Shown piece by piece: positions 9,383 to 20,938 of a stretch of 64,000 nt of DNA. The stretch lies in assembly GCA_903632075.3 (NCBI GenBank), contig CAHIKZ030000253.1, positions 1,646,001 through 1,710,000 on the forward strand, given 5' to 3'. Both the position numbers and the translations under genes were made by a program. Under the pieces are notes generated by a model. It had not been told where the DNA came from, searched no databases, and was given only the letters and a program-made list of their open reading frames with translations. This DNA comes from Acanthosepion pharaonis (taxonomy: Eukaryota > Mollusca > Cephalopoda > Sepiida > Sepiidae). Numbering within the stretch: position 1 is the first letter of the stretch; each line of letters begins with the position of its first letter.

Positions 9383-9561
9383 CTCTTGAAAATATATTTT
9401 CAATTGAGCACTGTTGAATGACAAGTTTATCCAAAAAAAACAACGGTCAACTGTGTAAATGCGAAGCTCTTCAGTAAAAGGAATGGAGAACTTTGGCTGC
9501 TTTCCGTTTGATTACGTTTGTAAAAACAATACGCTAGATTTGGCTGATTCGTTCTGTCGAG

Positions 9562-9677
9562 TGAAGTTGGCTCAGTGGTAGAAGCTCTGACTGACACCCA
9601 ATCGGTTTCCATTCGGGCTTGAGGCATTCGGTTGTCTAGTCGCACTGAGGAGCGAAACAGGACTGTCTGCGAATGGC

Positions 9678-9680
<3 letters not shown>
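9562..9680 (+). mobile_element. tRNA-like SINE head fragment
   Basis: TTGGCTCAGTGGTAGAAGC (from 9567) is a good RNA polymerase III A-box. The B-box region (CGGTTTCCATTCGGGC) is mutated. Beyond it lies a GTCTAGTCGCACTGAGGAGC block, then an (AT)n tail from 9680. Microsatellite tails are common at SINE 3' ends. Confidence 0.6.

Positions 9681-9727
<47 letters not shown>
9680..9727. repeat. (AT)n microsatellite
   Basis: Uninterrupted AT dinucleotides directly after the SINE-like block. Confidence 0.97.
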
Positions 9728-9731
<4 letters not shown>

Positions 9732-10620
9732 TCATTATTTAAATATATATTATTAAATGACAATGAGTGTCTATTATGGCTGATCATGGGCCGTTCTAAT
9801 GTTCGAATATTTGCTATAATTTCAGGTGAAAATAATGCCAAAAAATGTCCAATATTTGGATAATTTTTTAAGTTGGTCTTAAGCTTTCGGCTCACGTGAG
9901 CCATGGTTATACCGACATGAAATAAAGATATCCACCGTCATCCACAGATGATATTTTGTTATTTTGACATAGAAGATTGCTTTGCAACGTTAACAGCACA
10001 TTACATTGCATTTTGACATTGTTTCTGGCGTAATACTTCGGTCTATTGCGTGGTATGACGTCATAGAACCGCATCTTAAACTTACGATCTGCATCTGATA
10101 TTCAGCGACAATTAACATTTATATATATGTGGATAGTTCGTGGAAATCTTTATAATTTTTCATGTGAAATAATAAGAATCAACGGAGGCTTACAATAACT
10201 CAAAACAGTCAGTCATTGTCTAGACGAGAAACTAACTTTCAGAGGTCATTTAAATACAAAACAAATTCCTACTTTGTTACCCACAGCCACATTACAACAC
10301 AAAAGACCAAATAATATTTCATTGGCTAAATTTACTAAAGAATGTTAAATACCAGTGTACAACCGAAGAAAATATACAGTAAACAACTAAAGTAACACAT
10401 TTATATTCAATAAATTGAATAAATAAAAGCAAACTAATAAATCAATAAAACAAGCAAATCAAAGGCGACGTATATAAAGATGAAAAATGAAAAGGGACAG
10501 ATTCCTCCTTCCCTCACTTCCCATAATACATCAGTGTCATGTTATATGGCACCGCACTTAGGTTTGTGTTTTATGATCTGAAGACACTTTCAGGCGTGAA
10601 AATGACAGTCGCCATGCAAT
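9728..10620. other. Unassigned AT-rich stretch
   Basis: No domain, tRNA or repeat-family homology recognised. Confidence 0.55.
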
Positions 10621-10624
10621 ACTG

Positions 10625-11010
10625 AAATTTATATTCATAATCTATCTGCCTATATAACATCTTTTTACGAAATGTTCAATGCCAAGAGCCACACAAGGTA
10701 GAGGGTTGCTTAATAAGGTTTTGTGTGGACGTAAGACGAATAACTAAATACAGATTATGAGGACATCTATTCGTTTATCTGCTTTTTGCTAAATGTTCAT
10801 AAAATACAGGGCTTGAGAGCCACAAAAGGTAGAGAATTGCCGAATGAGGTTTTGTGTTGACGTAAGAGGAAAGACTAAATACATATTATGAGGATATCTA
10901 TTCGTCTATCTGGTTTTTGCTAAATGTTCAACTAGTACATGGCTCAAGAGCCACCCAAGGTAGAGGGTTGCTGAATGGGTATTTCGTGTGTATGTAAAGG
11001 TGGAAGTAAG
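10625..11010 (+). repeat. ~131-bp tandem repeat, about three copies
   Basis: The block GAGCCACACAAGGTAGAG recurs with small changes at about 10686, 10817 and 10948, giving a 131-bp period. Each unit also repeats ATTATGAGGACATCTATTCG and TTTTTGCTAAATGTTCA. The first and last units are partial. Confidence 0.9.
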
Positions 11011-11039
11011 TGCAGATTCTATCTCTTTCTTTTCTCCCT

Positions 11040-11042
<3 letters not shown>

Positions 11043-11101
<59 letters not shown>
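11043..11101. repeat. (AT)n microsatellite
   Basis: Uninterrupted TA dinucleotides. Confidence 0.97.
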
Positions 11102-11249
11102 TGTGGTTGTTGAATTCCGTTTTACGAACATAAAAGTTAAAATAAAATATAAGAAACAATTTTATTCTTGGTGCATGTCTATCGATGGGTCATTAACGTT
11201 CGATCATTGCAATAACACTGAATGATATCCCAGAAAAGAATATTTAATT

Positions 11250-11330
11250 AAGAGGCGCATAGCATAATGATATATAGGATAGATAAAAGTTGACGCCGGA
11301 CTTGAAGAGTGTAAGTTCGACTTTTTATAA
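11250..11330 (+). mobile_element. tRNA-like SINE head fragment
   Basis: A-box-like GGCGCATAGCATAATGATA at 11254 and B-box-like GTAAGTTCGACTTT at about 11311, spaced as in a tRNA-derived SINE head. Both boxes carry substitutions and the body is not recognisable. Confidence 0.5.
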
Positions 11331-11344
11331 AGTAACAGTTCTGG

Positions 11345-11700
11345 AGAAGAAACTGTTTAACATCCTCCTAAGTCAAAGCTATGTGCATAGAATGGCGTTT
11401 CCTGGCTGTGGAGGATTGAACTGGTGAAACTAATGAAAATGGTGTAGCTGGAGGCTAACAAGGTTTTGTCTGTGGGGAAAGGTGTTGTAGGGTAGAAGGT
11501 AAATGCTTTTAAAACTATGTCATGGTTAGTGAAGTAAAGATTCAGCATCCCCAGCCCAGATATGGCAGCTGCGTTCAATTTCGATCAGATCTGATTCTTG
11601 TAAAGTAAAAGCATAGCAGAAAGAATCAGCTACGTTCTGGAGGGCTACATGGAAACGAACATTTCCCAACTTGCTTATCGACATGTGATTCCCACTTAAG
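11345..11700 (-). pseudogene. CR1/jockey-type LINE relic (RT C-terminus)
   Basis: Minus-strand frames, joined only by allowing stops, read a FYFTRIRSD segment (family usual: LYKSQIRP), then a CHIWAGD-like segment and later VSPVQSSTARKRHS (family usual: VPPVQTFTARTRHA). These match the thumb/C-terminal part of CR1-like reverse transcriptases, as also seen better at 31154-31378. Heavily decayed, with stops and probably a deletion between the two blocks. Confidence 0.55.
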
Positions 11701-11726
11701 ATGCCGTGGGGGCTTGAATCTCAGTA

Positions 11727-11762
11727 GAAGATTCAAGCCAACAAACATCATTAAGTTGATAA
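11727..11762. repeat. Small inverted repeat
   Basis: GGCTTGAATCT and AGATTCAAGCC form a perfect 11-bp hairpin with a 7-nt loop. It lies at the upstream edge of the CR1 relic. No function is inferred. Confidence 0.7.
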
Positions 11763-11764
11763 CT

Positions 11765-12680
11765 GTTCATTAGGAGTGAAGACCATTCTGGGGTCTGATG
11801 TTTGATTTATTTACCCAAAGTGTTCATTACGATGCAAATACGTATTTTGCAGTTATGCCAGTAGCACTACTCTGCTATATTTCCTTCTAGTTGCGTTGAG
11901 ATTGATACATTCTTTTAGCTGATAAATAACCACTTCTAAAAACACTGCATCTTTGCTGGAGTTTCTCTTATATTGCTACAACATTGACGTATAGAACCTT
12001 TTCCAAAATGTCGTTTCGAAACAGACGATAATCTCAATGATTCAAATCAGGATGACGCTACAAAACATACCCGTCATATAACATAAGCCAATCCTTTTTC
12101 AGGTTCGGTTGGATATCTGGTGACGGTTTCGTGATGGAAGATGACATCATTACGCAAATTGTCTGCTTCCTTCCTGGGAACAGCTTCTCTTTGCCTGTTA
12201 AATCTCACACCGTGTAGTGTGAATTTCTCGAGCAGTAGAGAATTTGAATCTCAGAAAATAGTTGAAATCAATGACTTCGCTGAATTACAGCGCCTTGATT
12301 GATATGACGGTAATGATCGATGATTCCATGTCAGCGAATCAATCGTTCCTCCGTCGTATCGCGATGCACTGCTCTGTACCGCCCTAAAAGCCAGAAAGAT
12401 GTTCTTTACTCAATTACTTTCAGAGTCAAATTGGATTTTTACCCTTGGAATTCCAACACCTTATTATATCCCGCACTTTTTCATTATTTTGTGGTGGCAT
12501 TCAGCTTTGTTATGGCGTCACATAAACCTGCATTTCATATTAACACTGTCTCAACGGCTGCATACTTCATTTTGACTTTCAAATTTTCCAGTGGTGGGTA
12601 ATTGAATGACAAAGAAAAAACCTACGAAACGCGGAGCTTCTGAGTAATAATGGTTATATTGATGTTATCAGTATTACATA
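11765..12680. other. Unassigned stretch
   Basis: No gene recognised. The 93-codon frame at 12320-12601 (+) shows no known motif. Confidence 0.5.
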
Positions 12681-12706
12681 CAGGGTGTATCAAAAATATT
12701 TTTACA
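12681..12706 (+). repeat. Left terminal inverted repeat
   Basis: Starts CAGGGTGTATCAAAAATA and pairs inverted with 13930-13955. Confidence 0.92.
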
Positions 12707-13352
12707 CATTTGGGGGGCGAGTTCCAGCCACCAGAAGAAGGTAAAATGTCCATATAAAAATATGTGCAAAAGATCATCATTGTACCTCAACACAGAAATT
12801 CATAAGAAATGTTCAAAATGTTCTCTGCTTGCTTCTACACCCGTCAGATTAGTGACCTGCAGACCCATTGAAATACTTCCAATGTCGAATGGTCTTGCAG
12901 GCTGATGAGGCGTCTTCGCATTATTAATGTCTGCTGCCTAAACCAAATGTTTTAGGTGGCCTCACAAATAAAAGTTCAAAGGAGGTCGATGTCCTCCCCT
13001 ACCTATCCATCTTCAATTATAGAGGTCAGCCAGTGCATCGCGAACAATGTGACTTCGTCTTCGTATTAACAGGAGCAGATTCTCTAGCAGTTTCAGAAGT
13101 GTGTTCGAAATAAAGTCCCTGCAGACAGCTCCTGTAAGACGTGCTGGGAGAATATATGGAGTTAACAGTCGCCTGTAATTCCAGCCCACACATTAATCGT
13201 AAACTAATGCTGGTGTCTAGCCTGTACCATCCGCCCACAAATGTTTGTGCTAATTTGTTATTCCATCTCCTTCCAAATATTGCCTCATTCAATAAACAAG
13301 ACTGAAGAGACAAACAACAGATCGGCAGTTTGTGCAAAAAAACCATCGGCAA
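12690..13352 (-). pseudogene. Transposase catalytic region, frameshifted
   Basis: After the N-terminal frame breaks near 13350, the frame at 13026-13352 continues with LLNEAIF (family usual: LFTDEA-F), so the first catalytic Asp is Asn here. It then has a MCGLELQ segment (usual: NVWAGI), YSPSTSYRSCLQ (usual: LPPRLTGxxYxxFL) and a Leu/Glu-rich segment. Further pieces, such as RWIGRGG and FLYGH-like sequence, can be followed downstream with stops. The expected HDGAPAH segment is broken. Confidence 0.75.
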
Positions 13353-13723
13353 AAGTTCTCCCGTAGTGAGTGGTTAAAAGGTGAAAGATCCTGCATACGT
13401 TGCAAATGATACGGATACAGGAGCTGCTCTTGAAGTACCCTCCATGCGGTACTATAAGATGTACAACATGCTAGGGTCACTTGACATGTGCTAATACCTG
13501 GATGATCATCGACAGCCTGTAGAATATGTTCTTTGTGGCCAGGCGTAAGAGCTGATTTCGGTCTTCTTCTATCCATAGTTTGTGGTACCACAGATCCTGT
13601 CTCCGCAACCCCACCATAAACAACAGCAAAAGTTGGATGACTCGGATGCCTTTGGTCCTGGAAACGCAATCTAATACAGCCGTGCAGCCTCGTGTCCATT
13701 ACTATTCGGGCGGACGTATGCAA
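13330..13723 (-). pseudogene. Transposase N-terminus (helix-turn-helix, DUF4817-like)
   Basis: The frame at 13289-13723 reads a helix-turn-helix region: RFQDQRHPSHPTFAVVY, then ETGSV, then a basic RRRPKSALTPGHKEHIL, then CQVTLACCTSYSTAWRVL and the YPYHLQRMQDLSP segment typical just before the catalytic domain of this transposase group. Correct frame ends around RENFCRWF near 13350; the last residues of the frame are out of register. Confidence 0.85.
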
Positions 13724-13929
13724 ATATCCTTCTACACAAGTTAAACGTTGAAGACAGACTAGTCACAAATGGACACGAATGACAAATGCAGCCTAGTCTA
13801 CATGGCAATGCGACGCCATCTACTGCAAACTTTCTTTAAACTTAATAGCTCAAAAACGAAGGATTTGTGTACATATGACTTCATGGACTTTTAGTCTGTT
13901 TTTTGGTATGAGGGTCCAATGAAAAATTT

Positions 13930-13955
13930 TGTAAAAGTATTTTTGATACACCCTG
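13930..13955 (-). repeat. Right terminal inverted repeat
   Basis: Ends ...TTTTTGATACACCCTG, the inverted match of the left end. Confidence 0.92.
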
Positions 13956-14105
13956 TATATAAGGTGGATGCTGGGAAAATGTTTACGAACAGTTTTAAAT
14001 CGAAAAAGATAAAGACACACAAAAATATTATCTTTAAATTGAATAATTTAACGACATTGTTTTTTTATGCCTATTAGTTTGAAATGCCTTTACATAGCTT
14101 CAAAA

Positions 14106-14106
<1 letters not shown>

Positions 14107-14189
<83 letters not shown>
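14107..14189. repeat. (AT)n(AC)n(AT)n microsatellite
   Basis: Two AT runs separated by a short AC run. Confidence 0.97.
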
Positions 14190-14192
<3 letters not shown>

Positions 14193-14650
14193 TTCAAAAA
14201 TTTATAAAATATTTCTAAATATATGTATATGAAGAAATATACACTTAATGTGTGCTATATTTATGGGATAAAGTGCTCAATATCAGAGATAGAGCGTGTG
14301 TAAATATAAAAGTGAAAATCTTCCTGATGATTGCGTCTAGCATGAAACAGCATGTCGCCTCTAAGTGTTGACATTGACGTCAATGTTCACTTTTATATCA
14401 ATATATATATATATGATTCCCAAAATTTCGCATGAGGATGAAGCAAAACTTTAATTTTAATAATAAATTGAAATTTTTAGCTCTTGTTTTTGAAACATGA
14501 GAAGTCTTATGTTGCGTTTGAATCATATCTTTATAAAATATTTATAATTTAGTCTCTACTTATGTATTGAGCACTGTTTTTTAAAAACAAAAATACTAAA
14601 GAACTTTGGATTATTAACTTAACGTGTTCTTTCCTATTTTTTCTATATAT
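14190..14650. other. Unassigned AT-rich stretch
   Basis: A short AT run at 14398-14414 is the only structure seen. Confidence 0.55.
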
Positions 14651-14651
14651 T

Positions 14652-14652
14652 T

Positions 14653-14716
<64 letters not shown>
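14652..14716. repeat. (AC)n(AT)n microsatellite
   Basis: AC run passing into an AT run. Confidence 0.97.
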
Positions 14717-14718
<2 letters not shown>

Positions 14719-15255
14719 ATATCCGTTCACAATATTTAACTTCCGTCCAAATTAAGACAACCTCTCGTAATTTTCGGACATCCCTCATATATTTGAGATC
14801 GTAGACAAAGTCACTTTTTTCTTTGTAATTGTTTTTCTTATCTATTTCAAGCTAACGGATTCTAAACAAAGATACTTCGCGTTTATGTTGTCGGGCTTTT
14901 AATCATTATTGGCTGAGAAATTCAAAAAAACCATCATGTGTTGTTTTTTCTTTATTAATTTCGTTGTTTAGAACATTATAAATTTAAATGACGTTTTACA
15001 GCTTATTGTTGACTCTGTTTGCAGGCTGCTGGGGAATGAGAACAACAAATACATAGGTACATCATTTGAGAATTCAACATTTAAATATAATGCAAACTTA
15101 TAATACAGGAAAATATTAATTTATTCCGAATAAATGTTACAATAATGTAATAAAAATCTGTCAGTAATAAATTTAAAAATTATTTCTTTAGAAATTGCTT
15201 TGTTTACAAAAACTAAGCAAATTTCTTTAAAAATTGCTTTCTTTACAAAACTGAG
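14717..15255. other. Unassigned AT-rich stretch
   Basis: No feature recognised. A duplicated short motif ATTTCTTTAGAAATTGCTT-like occurs near 15183 and 15223. Confidence 0.5.
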
Positions 15256-15261
15256 CAAATC

Positions 15262-15390
15262 TAATGTCTGGGACGAGGAGGATTGCGCTCAAAGGCAGTA
15301 TTCGACCTTGGTTAATAGCACATCAGATCGACCAATAGTTTGTCTTGCAAAGGCGGATGCAGGTTCGAATTCTACTGTGAGTACAATTTT
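15262..15390 (+). mobile_element. tRNA-like SINE head fragment
   Basis: GCAGGTTCGAATTCTACTG at about 15358-15376 is a very good B-box. The upstream 100 nt have tRNA-like blocks (TTAATAGCACATCAGATCGACC, split around 15315) but no clean cloverleaf. Likely a SINE head or tRNA-derived fragment, not a functional tRNA. Confidence 0.4.
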
Positions 15391-15699
15391 TTGTGTATTT
15401 CTTTAAGGCATGGGCTGCCAGGAATCCTTTCAATAGGTATGTCGGAACATTTTCCGATCAATTTCAAGGCTACCATAATCCTAGGTAACTATAAGCTTCT
15501 TCTTGTTCCAGTTCCCTAATCGTTGTAACGAAATCTAAATCTATTGAGTGTTTCTGTGATTATCCCTTTCATAAATGTTACTTTTGCACATTTATCTAAT
15601 CAGAAATCCATATCTATGTCGTCACTGAAACATTTTACAGTATTGAAGAGATCCTTCAAGTCATTTTCGTCTTTGGCAAATTATTTTAATTAAATTTTC

Positions 15700-15720
15700 T
15701 TCTTCTTCTTCTTCTTCTTC

Positions 15721-15752
<32 letters not shown>

Positions 15753-15776
15753 GTTATTGTTGTTGTTGTTGTTATT
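15700..15776. repeat. (CTT)n(ATT)n(GTT)n microsatellite
   Basis: CTT trinucleotides, then ATT trinucleotides, then GTT trinucleotides in direct succession. Confidence 0.95.
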
Positions 15777-15874
15777 CCGGTTTGTTGAAAAAATTATTCG
15801 CATTTATCTCTACACCTAATATTATTAGTTGTACACATCTAAAGACAGCAATAATAAACTTAAGGCGTCTAAAT

Positions 15875-15970
15875 CTCTTAACTGAATTGATTGCTTTATT
15901 TTTACGGTTTATCAACCTGTTTGTGGATTATTTAAAACCGAAACATATTTTGAATTGTAAGCTTGATTTC
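15875..15970 (+). repeat. Dispersed repeat family B, copy 1
   Basis: Shares GATTG(A)TTT, then TTTATCAACCT, then GATTATTTAAAACCGAAA and ATTTTGAATT-like blocks with 21340-21430 and 45575-45670, in the same order and strand. Confidence 0.65.
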
Positions 15971-15974
15971 TTTT

Positions 15975-17940
15975 CTTTTGCTAGTGAATATTGCATTAAC
16001 TATTTTTAAGAATAACAATGATTTTATCCAGATACAAGAACTACTATTTAGCCCATAGCTGAAGGAAGGCGATTGATTCGTAGCTTTTCGAAGGTTATTT
16101 GTAAGTAAGTGAATGTAATGAACCCAACTGGACTTTGAATCTCTGACTACTCATTCGAAGCCATTATAACACCTCCGCTTCCACCTCTAAACAAAGCCCT
16201 GGCATTTCATTTTTAACGAGTATTTCTTTAATCTGATAACATTTTACTTGTATTTCATCTTAAAAGAGAAAGTCTAATTAAGATGAAAGTATTATGAGAC
16301 AAAAAGAATTGATAAATGAAACTGTTTTATCTAAGAATAAAATTCAAGTTTATATTTCTCTTGATATAAATTTATTTAATACGACAAGAGATTATTGAAT
16401 GGAAAAAGATTCTTCCTTCTTTCAAAATAGGACTCTTCGAAATTAGGAAATGATTGTTGGACCGAATATTATAACTCTAATCGATCATATGTCGTAGTCT
16501 ACACGCAGCCTGCACATCAAGTAATTCATCATGGCGTCCTGATGGCTACGACATCCGAATCTCTGATGATAAGACATTATTAAGATAGAAAGACAATTCT
16601 ACATTAAAACAAATCTGTTTTCCAAATCAGACAAGTCGCTTATTAATCACACTGGTTCTGGGCTCGTAATTAATGATATTCGTCTGTGAAAATTTGGATC
16701 TTGTCCTGATGAGATTGGGGCCAAAATCTGCAACTGTGAACGTCACGAAAATTGATCACTTTTTGATTTATGGACAAACAGAGTGTTCCTGCTTCAGATA
16801 ATTCTTAACAGTCTGCGTTTCTAGTCAAGATTACAGTTCTATAAAATCATACAGATTTGTATTGAAGCACACATTTGAAAATGTTATCACTCGGTTCAAC
16901 GAGAAATTTGTAAGCCAAAGTGAGCATCATTAGAATCTACGCAATTTTACTACTGACCCAGCTGTGAATTTATTCTATCAGGATAAAATCTAGGATCATT
17001 CGAATGGATGGAAAATTGGCAGAAAACATTTTCAACCTGGTTAACATTTATGCATAGCTGCTGTCACATACCTGCGTTGGAGAAATACAAATGATGATAT
17101 CGGGATTCATAGGATGAGTGAGCCAAGACCTTTAGATAGTGAATTGCTTTAGTATTTTGCTTTGTAGTTTATCAATAATGAAGCAATGTATTACTTAGCA
17201 TCAGGAAAATTCGCACGCACACACACTTTCTCTCCCCCCCTCTCTTTCTCTCTCACTATCTCTCTCTTCACCATTGCTGGTTAAAACATTTACAAATTTT
17301 AATTTCATAAGTTTTTAAATTCCATCATTAGTAAACTTCAATGATGTTATGGCCAGAGGTTGCAAGATGACACGTATTCTAAGGAATTACTGTTCCAATA
17401 AACGCGGTCTGTGTCTTTTTAGAGCCCAAATTTCATTGGCGATGGTCGAGCAGTGATCAGTTGTGCTGAAGAAAGCTACGTCTCCGATTATCATGATGAA
17501 CCTATTTTTCGTCAGCTGTAAGTAGAGGGTCATTTTTTTAAATGAACGAGCAAGTTGTAGCTATTATCAAACTGTTTAAGCTACTCATCAGTTTTATCAC
17601 GGAGCTACACAGTCTTCTGCCTTCATTTAATTTTCCAGTTTGTGTCTCATGTGTAGATCTAGTTTTTCCTTCAATGCACAAATGTTTATTTCTGAACGAA
17701 CTTCCACGGTTCCACAAACTTCTTCATTGTCGACTAACCACTGGAGGTCATGACTAGATCTTTGAGATCCAAATGACTTGCAGTAAATCTTTGGAACCAA
17801 CAATGTACAGTCTATTCTATAGATGACTGACGCCTTCATACATTAATGTTGATGTCATGGCTGACTTTTCTACAAAACATGGTCTAATCGTTGCAAGCAA
17901 TGGTAAAACTCATTTCTTTCCTGTGTTGTGAGTTCAAGTT
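15975..17940. other. Unassigned AT-rich stretch
   Basis: No gene or repeat-family homology recognised over about 2 kb. A short pyrimidine-rich tract with CT runs lies at 17220-17270. Confidence 0.5.
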
Positions 17941-17944
17941 CAGT

Positions 17945-18450
17945 AATACGAGGTCTGTACAGTAAGTATCCAATCATTTTGAATATGGGGAAACCAGGTA
18001 GGGTAGCCTTAATATAAATTAGCACCCAGTCAGAGGGAAGTGCAGTGTGTGAGTAAATCTACTTAATTTTACGTCGTTGGTAGCGAGAGAATGTTCAATG
18101 CAATTCTTCTCTGCACCCGTCGCATTCACAATGAATGAGAAAGAAATCCATCAGGTCATGTGGAAAACATTCTGGTTTCGAAGCCATTATATATTCATGA
18201 TGTGGTTTTCTATGACTTTCGGCTTTTTCCAAAGTTAGCATCTTCCTTGAAATGCTATAGCCGAGATTATAAGCAATTCGACGAGACAATTGATGACCCT
18301 AATAAAGGACTTTGCATACTGTCCATTATCTGTTGAACAATGCGTTTTCTAACCTTCTTCATGTTATCTGAAGTTTTGAGATGAAGTGTTGTCTTTCTTA
18401 CAGTTATGATTGGGATTATTATCTCCCTCCTTGTCATTTCAATCACCAAA
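17945..18450. other. Unassigned, possibly transposon-derived
   Basis: The sequence starting ACGAGGTCTGTACAGTAAGT at 17950 looks like the end of a mariner-like element, and a 64-codon minus-strand frame (18095-18289) lies just inside. I could not find the matching inverted end, and the frame has no known motif, so this is not claimed as an element. Confidence 0.25.
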
Positions 18451-19020
18451 ATTCAGTTGATACCTCTCGTGGGCTACCTAGACGATGACTGAAAACATAT
18501 ACTGGTAGTCCAATTCATAATTTTGGCAGAAGAATATTGTCTTCAGATTTTGGTAATAAGTTTTTAAAAAAAAAAAAATGAATCGACTTCTCCTTTGTAA
18601 CAGTCCTATCACCAGTTATCCCGAGAAAATATTATGTTACTGGTAATTCATAATAGCAGCGAATAGACTCTTTGATGACATACTTTGATAAACCGTTTCC
18701 CCATGATTATATTAACTGTTTATGAAGTAGTAGATGAAAGCTCCGGCAGACTGTAACAGCCATGGCATTTTATGACTTAAATATCCCATGCTTATTGAAT
18801 TCAAACCATTATAATTTGATCCTTACAAATTGAGTTTATCTACCTTTGGATTGGTTCAGAATAAGCCTCATAGGCGGCATTGTGTCGCATACAAAAAACT
18901 AATATGCAGAAATCTTTATGATAAAAAGAATATGCCTATAATTAGAAGGTTCAACAAAGTGCTATTGGTAATCGAAATATCTATTCTCATCAATATTGAT
19001 CTGTTTAAATAGATTTATTT
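18450..19020. other. Unassigned AT-rich stretch
   Basis: No feature recognised. Confidence 0.5.
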
Positions 19021-19021
19021 T

Positions 19022-19625
19022 TTTAGCTTGTTTTCATCATTCCCTTTGCCTCCCTCCAAATCTCTTTATTTTTGTGTTTATCGCCCCATTTTTTCTTAGT
19101 ATTTAATTCATTTTTTCTCTTCCCTTCTTTTTCTCTTCCACTCTCTTTCTTCTGTTCTTTTCTTTTTCTTTCTTTTCTTCCTCTCTTTTTGTTCTCTTCC
19201 TTCCTTTAGTTATCAATCTTCTCTTCCGCCATTTTTCTTTATTCTCTTCCTCTCTTTCTCCTTTTCCACTCATTCTTTTTTCTTTCTTCTCTTTATCCTT
19301 TTTTTCTTCTCATTCTCCCTTTTACTGCTCTTCTCCTTTTATTCCTTTCCTTTCTTTTTCCTTCTTCTCTTCCTCCTTTTTCTCTACGTCTATTTTTCAT
19401 TTCCAGGTTTTCACTTACGTCACTTGCTCCCTTTTTTCTTTATTCTCTCTTCCCTTTTTCTTTCTACTTTTCTTCTCTTCCTCTCTTTTTCTTTCTTCTC
19501 TTCCTCTCTTTCTTTCTTATCTTCGTCGTTTTTGTTCTCTTTCACCCTTTTCATTTTCGTCTCTTTCTCTCTTTTTCTTTCTTCTTGCCCCTCTTTTTCT
19601 TTCTACCAAACCTTCCTTTTCTCGT
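19022..19625. repeat. ~600-bp polypyrimidine (CT-rich) tract
   Basis: Almost all C and T on the plus strand, with irregular TTCTCTTCC and TTTTTCTTTC units. The Ser/Phe/Leu-rich frame at 19424-19672 is this tract in translation. Confidence 0.9.
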
Positions 19626-19889
19626 GCCTTTCGACGCATGAAATAATCAAGAGACATTCAGAAAGCAATTGATTGTTTGTGATAACCACTTGGAAATGTG
19701 TTTCGCCAACAGCGAGAAAAGACGGAGTGAAAGGCTCTACTCCTATCTCAACGGTTAGATTTACCAATGAACGGACTGAGCTTGACACTTCATTCGCTTG
19801 TTAAAAGGAGAAACCGGAATTGTTTCATGAATAGAAAAAAATACGCGCGTATAGATGCACACATAGGCATACGCGGGCACCCAACACAA

Positions 19890-19891
<2 letters not shown>

Positions 19892-19962
<71 letters not shown>
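19892..19962. repeat. (AT)n microsatellite
   Basis: Uninterrupted AT dinucleotides. Confidence 0.97.
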
Positions 19963-19965
<3 letters not shown>

Positions 19966-20880
19966 CCTAAACCGATCAATTCAAATTTCTGGTGACTATG
20001 AATGTCCGGTAGGCATTAGCTCTTGGAATGAGAGGATTCTGTTGCGAGATAAAAGCCCGCAAATTTAGCGGCATCAGCGAAGAGATTCACTGCAAATGGC
20101 CGAAATTTTCGCTCGAAGAACGTAATGACTTTTTGCCATTTTTCTTTCTCTTCCTTTCCAGGTGGGAGAACATTGCATAAATATGGCCGGAGTCAAGAAA
20201 TAAGTAAAGAGGAAAACAATGCTATAATAACTGAGGCAAATTCGCACAAATTGTTGGAAGAAATGAAAACATGATGGAGAATTGACAAAAGCCCCGAGTC
20301 AAAGGATTGAAAAATAAAAATCGGAGGTACCACTAGTGGGAATAAAGAAACTTGCTAACATTTGATCTACAGTGAAGGATTCAAGTTACTAAAAAAGCTT
20401 TTAAATTTCGCATCATAATTAACCCTAATCAATCATAAGAGAATTCAGAAATGTATCTAAAATGGAATAAAAAATACATTTTATTATTGGGAATAGTGGT
20501 TTCTCTTGTAATTGCGCAGATTAATGGTACGAGATATAGATACTATTCAAGAGAATAAAAAGAAATTAAAATTATTCGATAGTGACAAACCACCATGTAA
20601 TTCCTATCAGGAGACCATCGTAATGAAAGTCAAATTACTGTAGTCCAAAGAGACTACAGAACGAAAATGAACGAGATTGTAAAGTTAGGGACGATATGAA
20701 ACTTAGCAAAGAAAGTGACGATTTTAGCAAAAAGACTTACAATAAGTTTAGTAGAATTGAGACAATCCACGTAATATCATGAAAATCAACACGTATATTT
20801 ACGTAGGTTCTGAAATAGTGAAACACACTTGTGTGAAAATCTAATAATTTCAAAATAATATTAATAAGGATATAATAGCT
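19963..20880. other. Unassigned AT-rich stretch
   Basis: No feature recognised. Confidence 0.5.
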
Positions 20881-20895
20881 GTAATAATAATAATA

Positions 20896-20938
<43 letters not shown>
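20881..20938. repeat. (AAT)n microsatellite
   Basis: AAT trinucleotides with one AGT interruption. Confidence 0.95.

Larger units (their letters stand above)
12681..13955 (-). mobile_element. Dead IS630/Tc1-mariner-type DNA transposon with TIRs
   Basis: The left end CAGGGTGTATCAAAAATA is repeated inverted at the right end, with about 26 bp matching and one mismatch. TA flanks both sides (12679-12680 and 13956-13957), the target duplication of this superfamily. The transposase lies on the minus strand in two frames. All parts of the element seem present, but the coding region is frameshifted and has at least one catalytic substitution. Confidence 0.92.

Noticed and set aside
10625..11010. CRISPR-like repeats
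   Set aside because: Repeats are direct and contiguous at 131 bp without unique spacers; the genome is clearly eukaryotic.
17945..18450. Mariner-like element with end ACGAGGTCTGTAC
   Set aside because: No inverted partner end and no transposase motif found; the minus-strand frames do not match a mariner transposase.
19022..19672. Ser/Phe/Leu-rich membrane-like protein
   Set aside because: It is a translated polypyrimidine tract.
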